The notes under the pieces were generated by a model. It was not told the DNA's origin, did not search any database, and saw nothing but the letters and a program-made list of their open reading frames with translations. Made by a program: the position numbers and the translations under genes. Below are positions 1 through 5,032 of a stretch of DNA of 8,138 bases, piece by piece (position 1 is the stretch's first letter; each line of letters starts with the position of its first letter). The DNA comes from Solirubrobacterales bacterium 70-9 (GTDB taxonomy: Bacteria; Actinomycetota; Thermoleophilia; Solirubrobacterales; 70-9): contig MKSH01000131.1 of assembly GCA_001898095.1 (NCBI GenBank), positions 2,630 through 10,767 on the forward strand, read 5' to 3'.

Positions 1-390
1 GTGGTCGAGGGGATCGCGGGCGCGCCGGACGACTTCGAGCTCCTCTGCCGCTTCTTCTGCCTGCCGGGGACGCGCGAGGAGGTCGAGCCGATCGCCCGCT
101 ACATGTTCTCCACCTACATCACCGTGCCGGTCTACACCGAGTTCTACAGATGGCTCGGCTGGGGCGAGAAGATCCAGCCGATGCTGGACGCCTGGGACGC
201 CCGGGACCGCCAGAAGGCAGCGGCCGAGGCGCCCTGGGAGGCGATCGAGCAGATGTTCATCTTCGGCTCGCCGGCGGAGATGAAGGAGCGCCTCGAGGCG
301 TTCGTCGCGGGCGGCATCACCGTCCCGATCCTCACCATGGTCTGCCCCCCCGAGCAGCTCGCGGGGATGATCGACGACCTCGCCCGTTAG
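1..390 (+). CDS. LLM-class (luciferase-like) flavin/F420-dependent oxidoreductase, C-terminal part (5' truncated)
   Basis: The reading frame is open from the first base, so the gene almost certainly begins upstream. Only about 129 C-terminal residues are visible, and the GTG at position 1 is probably an internal valine. The visible part looks like the C-terminal third of the bacterial luciferase-like TIM-barrel family. It has a YITVPVYTEFYRWLGWG segment, then a DARDRQKAA helix, then the FGSPAEMKERLEAFVAGGI segment that in this family precedes the last barrel strand and helix. Family members are FMN- or F420-dependent oxidoreductases of very varied substrates. The cofactor and substrate cannot be told because the N-terminal half is missing. 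The stop TAG (388-390) overlaps the convergent stop of egtD within the tetranucleotide TTAG. No terminator is visible between the two genes. Family assignment is fairly secure; specific function is unknown. Confidence 0.8.
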   Translation: MVEGIAGAPDDFELLCRFFCLPGTREEVEPIARYMFSTYITVPVYTEFYRWLGWGEKIQPMLDAWDARDRQKAAAEAPWEAIEQMFIFGSPAEMKERLEAFVAGGITVPILTMVCPPEQLAGMIDDLAR

Positions 391-1364
391 GCGAGCTGGG
401 CCAGGCTGAGCGCGTAGTCGCCGGCCGGGTCGGTGAACCAGTCGGCCATCTTCAGGCCGGTGCCGGCGTAGGACTCCTCGAGCCGGGGGCGGGTGAACTT
501 GGTCGAGATCTCGGTCCGCATCACCTCGCCCGCGGCGTAATCGACGGTGAGGTCGAGGGCCTCCAGGCGGACGTCCTGGTCGGCGAGCGAGCGCAGGCCG
601 ATGTCGATCCACTCGTGCTCGGCGTCCCAACGGGCGACGTGGGCGAAGGCGTCGGGATCGAAGTCCCCGCCCAACTCGCGGTTCAGCACGCAGAGGACGT
701 TCTTGTTGAATTCGGCGGTCACCCCGCCCGGGTCATCGTAGGCGAGCTCCAGCCGGTCGACGTCCTTGACCAGGTCGGTCCCCAGCAGCAGGTGGTCGCC
801 GGGGTCGAGCAGGGCGGCGATGCGGCAGAGGAAGGCGGCCCGCTCGTCCGGGTAGAGGTTGCCGATCGTGCCGCCGAGGAAGGCGATCAGGCGCGCCCCG
901 GCCTCGCTCGTGGTCGGGGTGCGCTCGAGGTGCGCCTCGAAGTCGCAGACCAGCCCGTGGACGTCGAGCCCGGGGTACTCCTCGACCAGCGCGGTGGCGG
1001 TTTCGCGGGTGATCTCCTCGGAGATGTCGACCGGCACGTAGGCGCGCAGGGTGCCTGCGTCGCGCATCGCGTCGAGCAGGTGGCGGGTCTTCGAGGCGGA
1101 GCCCGAGCCGAGCTCGATCAGCGTCGCCGGATTGCCCGCGGCGGCGACGATCTCGGCCGAGCGCTCGACCAGGATCTGGCGCTCGCGGCGGGTCGGGTAG
1201 TACTCCTCGAGCTCGGTGATGTCCTCGAAGAGCTGCGAGCCGCGCTCGTCGTAGAAGTACTTCGGCGAGAGCTCCTTCGGCACCCGGGCGAGACCCTCGC
1301 GCACGTCCTGCTCCATCGCGGTGGCCTGGTCGGCGGGCAGGTGGACGTCGATCGCGATCGTCAT
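387..1364 (-). CDS. egtD: EgtD, L-histidine N-alpha-methyltransferase (ergothioneine biosynthesis)
   Basis: This predicted cytosolic enzyme transfers three methyl groups from S-adenosylmethionine to the alpha-amino group of histidine, giving hercynine (trimethylhistidine), the first step of ergothioneine synthesis. The protein is 325 residues, against about 321 for the mycobacterial enzyme. The SAM-binding loop is ELGSGSASKTRHLL (residues 84-97). As I recall the M. smegmatis histidine-pocket residues (Y56, N166, Y206, E282, S284), equivalents are visible at Y56 in EEYYPTR, N169 in GGTIGNLYP, Y209 in LAYDDPGG, and E285 and S287 in MRTEISTKF. The last four share a constant +3 offset. The start is ATG at 1364, sharing its A with the TGA stop of egtB (TGATG), with an AAAGGA ribosome site six bases upstream. 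Translation is therefore probably coupled to egtB. The TAA stop at 389-387 overlaps the stop of the convergent oxidoreductase. Confidence 0.95.
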   Translation of the reverse strand: MTIAIDVHLPADQATAMEQDVREGLARVPKELSPKYFYDERGSQLFEDITELEEYYPTRRERQILVERSAEIVAAAGNPATLIELGSGSASKTRHLLDAMRDAGTLRAYVPVDISEEITRETATALVEEYPGLDVHGLVCDFEAHLERTPTTSEAGARLIAFLGGTIGNLYPDERAAFLCRIAALLDPGDHLLLGTDLVKDVDRLELAYDDPGGVTAEFNKNVLCVLNRELGGDFDPDAFAHVARWDAEHEWIDIGLRSLADQDVRLEALDLTVDYAAGEVMRTEISTKFTRPRLEESYAGTGLKMADWFTDPAGDYALSLAQLA

Positions 1365-2482
1365 CAGGAGTCCTTTGCGAGTCGGAGGCCGGCGAAGATC
1401 TGGCGGCGCTGGGGCAGGTCCCAGTTGCGGAAGCTCGGCCGGGCGACGTGCGGGTCGGTCGCCCAGGAGGCGCCGCGGAGCACCTTGTACTCGTCGCCGA
1501 AGAAGACCTCCGAGTACTCGGCGTAGGGGAAGGCCTCGAAGCCGGGGTAGGCGAGGAAGTCGGAGGAGGTCCACTCCCAGGCCCCGCCGACGCCCTCCAG
1601 TCGTGGCCGCGCCGCCTCCCACTCGAACTCGGTAGGCAGGCGCCTGCCGGCCCAGCGGGCGAACGCGTCGGCCTCGTGCCAGGAGACGTGGACGACGGGA
1701 CGCATGGGGTCGACCGGGGCGCTCACGCCCATGGCGGAGCGCACCCACCCTTCGTCACCGCGCTCCCAGTACATCGGCGGATCGGCCCCGGTCTCCCCCA
1801 TGTACTCGATGTACGCAGCGTTCGTCACCGGGGTTCGATCGATCTCGAAGGCGGATAACTCGACCGGGTGGGCGGGGCGCTCGTTGTCGTAGGCGAAGCC
1901 GCGGTCGGGGGCGCCGATCTCGTAGGTGCCCGCCGCGATCGCGATCGTCCCGCCGTCGCTGTCGAGGCGCGCGGGCAGGAACGGCTCGAGGTCGGCCTCG
2001 GCGGGCCGGTAGGGAAGGTCGAGCATCTGCAGCAGCTGCAGCATCGTCTCCTGGTGCTGGAGCTCGTGGGCGATCAGCATCTCGTAGACGAAGCCTTCGC
2101 GCAGCAGCCGGTCCGGGGCGTCGGGGCCGATGTCGACGCCGTCGAGGACCTCCAGGGTGCGCTCCCGCACCTCGGCCATGTAGGCGCGCAGCTGAGCGTC
2201 GTGGAGGATCGGCAGCTCACCGCGTTCGCGGCGCGGGTTCTCGATCGCGTCGTAGTACCGGCCCAGCTCCCCGTGCAGCGGCGCCCGGCCGCCGACGGTC
2301 TGCACCAGCCAGAGCTCCTCGAAGTTGGCGATGTGGCCGAGGTCCCAGGCCAGCGGGCTGAGCAGCTCCGAGAAGGTGCGGTTCAGCAGCTCGTCGCCGA
2401 GCGGGGCGATCAGCGCGATCGTCCGCTCACGCGCCTCGGCGAGGCGCGCCGCGATCGACTGCCGGGTCGGACTGGACGTCAC
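1364..2482 (-). CDS. egtB: EgtB, ergothioneine-type iron-dependent sulfoxide synthase
   Basis: This non-haem iron enzyme uses O2 to join the imidazole C2 of hercynine to a thiol (gamma-glutamylcysteine in the mycobacterial enzyme), forming a sulfoxide precursor of ergothioneine. The 372-residue protein has the expected two parts: an N-terminal DinB-like helical domain (about residues 10-160) and a C-terminal formylglycine-generating-enzyme/sulfatase-modifying fold (about 180-370, with RRLPTEFEWEAA and YKVLRGASW). The iron ligands are H50 in LGHIANFEELW and H139/H143 in AHELQHQE. R84/R87 and D355/R359 (RNWDLPQRR) have the same mutual spacings as R87/R90 and D416/R420, which I recall as thiol-substrate contacts in M. 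thermoresistibile EgtB. I infer that gamma-glutamylcysteine is the substrate. The start is GTG at 2482 with no clear Shine-Dalgarno. It is the first gene of an egtB-egtD operon. egtA, egtC and egtE are not in the window. Confidence 0.93.
   Translation of the reverse strand: MTSSPTRQSIAARLAEARERTIALIAPLGDELLNRTFSELLSPLAWDLGHIANFEELWLVQTVGGRAPLHGELGRYYDAIENPRRERGELPILHDAQLRAYMAEVRERTLEVLDGVDIGPDAPDRLLREGFVYEMLIAHELQHQETMLQLLQMLDLPYRPAEADLEPFLPARLDSDGGTIAIAAGTYEIGAPDRGFAYDNERPAHPVELSAFEIDRTPVTNAAYIEYMGETGADPPMYWERGDEGWVRSAMGVSAPVDPMRPVVHVSWHEADAFARWAGRRLPTEFEWEAARPRLEGVGGAWEWTSSDFLAYPGFEAFPYAEYSEVFFGDEYKVLRGASWATDPHVARPSFRNWDLPQRRQIFAGLRLAKDS
1371..1376 (-). promoter_or_regulatory. Ribosome binding site of egtD inside the end of egtB
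   Basis: On the minus strand AAAGGA lies six bases before the egtD ATG and within the last codons of egtB (Ala-Lys-Asp-Ser-stop). With the one-base stop/start overlap this supports the chosen egtD start and translational coupling of the pair. Confidence 0.6.
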
Positions 2483-2501
2483 CTCGGTCGCGATCCAGGA
2501 A

Positions 2502-2541
2502 GGGTACCCATCGCGGTCCGTCGGTACCTGGGGAGTACCCA
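2502..2541. promoter_or_regulatory. Cluster of three phased GTAC elements in the egtB/dioxygenase divergent region
   Basis: Three GTAC-centred elements lie in the 131-base gap between the divergent starts. They are the perfect palindrome GGGTACCC (2502-2509), GGTACC (2523-2528) and GAGTACCCA (2533-2541). The GTAC cores start at 2504, 2524 and 2535, so spacings are 20 and 11 bases, close to two turns and one turn of helix. The first and third elements match at 8 of 9 positions (GGGTACCCA and GAGTACCCA). The second and third also form an inverted repeat, GGTAC-N7-GTACC. The arrangement looks like binding sites for a dimeric regulator acting on one or both flanking genes. The regulator is unknown and no protein has been matched to the site. 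Confidence 0.4.
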
Positions 2542-2553
2542 GTCAGCGCCCAG

Positions 2554-2581
2554 GGAACGTGGAGGTTGCGGGCCTACCGTC
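2554..2581 (+). promoter_or_regulatory. Possible ECF-type promoter of the dioxygenase gene
   Basis: GGAAC (2554-2558) resembles the -35 element recognised by extracytoplasmic-function sigma factors, and CGTC (2578-2581) resembles a typical ECF -10. The 19-base spacer is two or three bases longer than usual, which weakens the call. A TANNNT-type hexamer, TACCGT (2575-2580), overlaps the -10 region. A transcript starting near 2589 would carry the ribosome site at 2601-2606 and a short leader. Confidence 0.22.
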
Positions 2582-2600
2582 GCTCCCAGGACACACGACC

Positions 2601-2606
2601 GAGGAG
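2601..2606 (+). promoter_or_regulatory. Ribosome binding site fixing the dioxygenase start
   Basis: GAGGAG lies seven bases before ATG 2614. It favours this start over the in-frame TTG at 2566, which would add 16 residues ahead of the Tat leader. A second, weaker purine-rich stretch (GAGGCGGGG) precedes the in-frame ATG at 2659, so a start 15 residues later, just before the twin-arginine motif, is not excluded. Confidence 0.55.
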
Positions 2607-2613
2607 CGAGACG

Positions 2614-3732
2614 ATGAGCAACAGCGAGATTCAGGGCGTCGGTACGAGGCGGGGCGCGATGACGAGACGGCGGGCCCTCGGGCTGGCCGGGGTGGCGGGA
2701 GCCGCCTACGTGGCCGGGCCGCTGGGGACGTTCGGCGGGGGCGGCGACGCGGCCGACCCGCAGGCGGCCGAGGCGGCGTCGAGCTGCGTGCTCGCCCCGG
2801 AAGTGACCGAAGGGCCCTACTGGGTCGACGTGCGCGAAAAGCGCTCCGACGTGCGGGCGGGCCAGTCGGGCGTGCCGCTGACCCTCGACCTCTACGTCTA
2901 CCGCTCCGACGACAGCTGCGAACCGGAGGCGGGCGCGGTCGTCGACATCTGGCACTGCAACGCCTCGGGGCTGTACTCCGACGAGGCGGCCAACGGCACC
3001 AGCGGTCAGACCTGGTTGCGCGGCTACCAGGAAACCGACTCGACCGGGCACGTCCGGTTCACCACGATCTTCCCCGGCTGGTACATGGGCCGCTGCGTCC
3101 ACATCCACCTCCGGGTGCGCACCTTCAGCGGGTCCTCGACCACCTACAACTTCACCACCCAGCTCTTCTTCGACGAATCCGTCGCCGCCGCCGTCTTCGC
3201 CACCTCCCCCTACAGCGCCCACGGCACCACCCCGGACATCACCAACTCCGCGGACGGCATCTACCAGCAGGAGGTGAAAGCCGGGAACGTGCTGATGCCG
3301 TCGCTGAGCGGCGGCACCTCCGCCGGCTACTCGGGCACGGTCGGAATCGGCCTCAGCGGCCTGCCCGCCTCGAGCTCGAACACCGCGGCGTCGAGCTCCG
3401 GGTCGGGTGGATCGAGTGGGTCCGGGTCGTCGACCGACACCGCGGTCGAAGCCTCGCTCGTCTCGCGCCGCTTCATCCACGCCGGCGACCGGCGCGAGCT
3501 GGTGCTGGGACTGAAGGCGGGCGAGCGGATCGCCGCCGAGGCGAACCTGATGCGCGGCGGCCGCTCCGTCGCCCACAAGCGGATCGCCGCGCTCGCTCCC
3601 GGCAGGCACAACCTCGCCGTCCCGATCGGCGACGCCACCCCGGCGGGCGCCGCCCAACTGAAGCTCACCCTCACCGATCGCGCCGGCAACTCGCGCACGA
3701 TCCGCAAGCGGGTGGCGATCCCGAACGGCTGA
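2614..3732 (+). CDS. Tat-exported intradiol ring-cleavage dioxygenase with C-terminal beta domain
   Basis: The protein is 372 residues long. A twin-arginine leader is visible, with TRRRALGLAG at residues 17-26 followed by an Ala/Gly-rich hydrophobic stretch. The enzyme is therefore probably folded, loaded with iron and then exported. The catalytic domain (about 58-250) begins with VTEGPYWVD. It has the four Fe(III) ligands expected of intradiol dioxygenases: Y121 in HCNASGLYSDE, Y157 in FPGWYMGR, and H163 and H165 in CVHIHLRV. R160 lies three residues before the first histidine, as the substrate-activating arginine does in protocatechuate dioxygenase. Such enzymes cleave catechols between the hydroxyls to give muconates. 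Secreted versions are known, for example the Streptomyces enzyme SACTE_2871, which carries a carbohydrate-binding domain. Here a Ser/Gly linker (about 252-274) leads to a roughly 95-residue beta-rich tail ending in LTLTDRAGNSRTIRKRVAI. Substrate is unknown. It is transcribed divergently from egtB and converges on the next gene with a 32-base gap. Confidence 0.88.
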   Translation: MSNSEIQGVGTRRGAMTRRRALGLAGVAGAAYVAGPLGTFGGGGDAADPQAAEAASSCVLAPEVTEGPYWVDVREKRSDVRAGQSGVPLTLDLYVYRSDDSCEPEAGAVVDIWHCNASGLYSDEAANGTSGQTWLRGYQETDSTGHVRFTTIFPGWYMGRCVHIHLRVRTFSGSSTTYNFTTQLFFDESVAAAVFATSPYSAHGTTPDITNSADGIYQQEVKAGNVLMPSLSGGTSAGYSGTVGIGLSGLPASSSNTAASSSGSGGSSGSGSSTDTAVEASLVSRRFIHAGDRRELVLGLKAGERIAAEANLMRGGRSVAHKRIAALAPGRHNLAVPIGDATPAGAAQLKLTLTDRAGNSRTIRKRVAIPNG

Positions 3733-3764
3733 GCGTTCCGAGTCCCTCCCCGGCGCCCGGAGTC

Positions 3765-4973
3765 CTAGATCCCGGGGATTTCGACCGGGTGGTCCGGGCT
3801 CAGGTATTCGGTCAGCCGGGTGAAGATGATCGTCGCGTTGGAGGTGCCGTTGGCCGAGCTTTCCGGCAGCTGGGTGGTGACGATCCCGAGCGAGAGATCC
3901 TGCGAGGGCAGGTAGGCGGCGATCCCGGTGTAGCCGTCGATGAAGGGGTTCTGGAACTGCCACCCGCTTGCGGAGACGGTGACGCCGAGCCCGTAGTAGA
4001 GGGAGGAGCTGAACGGTTTGAGGTTCTCGGTGTTCGTCGGGGAGATGCGTTCGCGGTTCGACTGCTTGGAGATCAGTTCGCCGCGCGCCATCGCGCGGAA
4101 GCCGCGCACCGTGTCGCTCATGTTCGCCGCCATCACCGTGCCGGCGCCGATCGACCAGGAGGGGCTCCAGAAGGTGTCGTCCTCGTAGATGCCGCGTTCG
4201 CCGGTGTAGGCGTGGAGGGCGGGCCCCGGAAAGGCGGGGAAGCGGGTCACCGCGGTGTGGTCGAGGCCGAGCGGGCCGAGGACCCGTTCGTGCATCAGGG
4301 CGCTGATCGACTTGCCGGTGACCTTCGAGATCACCTGGCTGAGGATCGCGAAGTTCGTGTGCGCGTAGTGGAAGCAGGTGCCCGGTTTGCAGACCACCGG
4401 CAGGGTGAACGCCCAGTGGATCAGTTCGTTGGCGCTCCACTGGCGGAACGGGTTTTCGAAGAGCAGCTTTTGGAAGGGTTCGTTCTCCTGGATGAAGTCC
4501 GGGTAGCCGGAGGTGACGCTGGCCAGCATCCGCAGCGTCACTTCGCTCGACTCGGGGAAGTTCGGCCGGTACTTGGAGAGCGGGTCGTCGAGCGACAACT
4601 TGCCTTCGTCCTGGAGCTGCAGCAGGATGTCGATCAGGTACGGGATCGCGATCGAGCCGATCCGCCAGTACATCCGCGGCGAGGCCGGCACGCCCTTCAT
4701 CGAGTTGCCGAAGCCCCGGTTGACGAGCGGTTCTTCGCCGGTGTCGATGCGCAGGACCGTCGCCCGCAGGCCCAGTTCGGGCATCGCTTCGCGGATCATC
4801 GCTTCGACGTGCTTGGCGGCGTTGGCGCGGCTGACGCAGCCGATGGAGGTGAGGACCTGCCCGCTTTCGCAGTCCGGCGGAGCCGCGGCGCCCGCCGACG
4901 GCACCGCGACGAAGGCGACGAGCAGCGCACAGGCGAGCGACACCAGAGCCGGGATTCGAAGTCCTCTCCGCAC
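3765..4973 (-). CDS. Secreted beta-lactamase/penicillin-binding-fold protein with degenerate active site
   Basis: A 402-residue protein starting at GTG 4973 has a Sec signal (MRRGLRIPALVSLACALLVA, then VPSAGAAA). The body fits the class C beta-lactamase/serine hydrolase family: YWRIGSIAIPYLIDILL, DEGKLSLDDPLSKY, ASVTSGYPDF, and CFHYAHTNFAILSQVISKVTGKS. Where the family has Ser-x-x-Lys, this protein has S107-I-A-I110, so the general-base lysine is isoleucine. The Tyr-x-Asn motif is Y203-A-H205, and the late Lys/His-Thr-Gly motif appears as Y348-T-G. The nucleophile serine and Tyr203 remain. It may be a hydrolase with changed chemistry or a non-catalytic binder; its ligand is unknown. Cys35/Cys46 and Cys195/Cys200 could form disulfides. 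An in-frame ATG at 5024 would add 17 residues. That extension uses codons rare here (ATA, TTT, TTG, AGG), makes the leader unusually long and covers a likely promoter, so I prefer 4973. Confidence 0.85.
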   Translation of the reverse strand: MRRGLRIPALVSLACALLVAFVAVPSAGAAAPPDCESGQVLTSIGCVSRANAAKHVEAMIREAMPELGLRATVLRIDTGEEPLVNRGFGNSMKGVPASPRMYWRIGSIAIPYLIDILLQLQDEGKLSLDDPLSKYRPNFPESSEVTLRMLASVTSGYPDFIQENEPFQKLLFENPFRQWSANELIHWAFTLPVVCKPGTCFHYAHTNFAILSQVISKVTGKSISALMHERVLGPLGLDHTAVTRFPAFPGPALHAYTGERGIYEDDTFWSPSWSIGAGTVMAANMSDTVRGFRAMARGELISKQSNRERISPTNTENLKPFSSSLYYGLGVTVSASGWQFQNPFIDGYTGIAAYLPSQDLSLGIVTTQLPESSANGTSNATIIFTRLTEYLSPDHPVEIPGI

Positions 4974-4984
4974 GATCGCGCGGC

Positions 4985-5012
4985 ATCCTATCGGCCTAAA
5001 GGCCCGCACCAA
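4985..5012 (-). promoter_or_regulatory. Predicted housekeeping-type promoter of the hydrolase-like gene, with palindrome in the spacer
   Basis: On the minus strand TTGGTG (5012-5007) and TAGGAT (4990-4985) are separated by 16 bases, matching the actinobacterial pattern TTGNNN-N16-18-TANNNT. Transcription would begin near 4978, a few bases before the GTG at 4973, so the message would be nearly leaderless. The spacer contains the 12-base palindrome-like GGCCTAAAGGCC (4993-5004; arms GGCCT and AGGCC), well placed for an operator. The divergent ATG at 5033 lies only 21 bases beyond the -35 element. Confidence 0.4.
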
Positions 5013-5032
5013 AATGCCGATCATGAGTTGAA

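Noticed and set aside
3370..3440. Repetitive TCG/GGG-rich stretch as a DNA repeat element
   Set aside because: It is in frame and encodes the Ser/Gly linker of the dioxygenase, so codon repetition explains it.
3733..3764. Terminator between the convergent dioxygenase and hydrolase-like genes
   Set aside because: Only a four-base stem (CCGG-CGC-CCGG, 3750-3760) without a T-tract is present, too weak to call.
2479..4986. An 835-codon open frame on the minus strand opposite the dioxygenase
   Set aside because: Low-complexity Arg/Ala/Gly/Pro composition in a shadow frame of the dioxygenase and the hydrolase-like gene; no start signal or motif.
4974..5024. Coding extension of the hydrolase-like gene to ATG 5024
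   Set aside because: It has no ribosome site, uses codons otherwise avoided here, would make a signal peptide of nearly 50 residues, and overlaps the best promoter candidate. Kept only as an alternative start.
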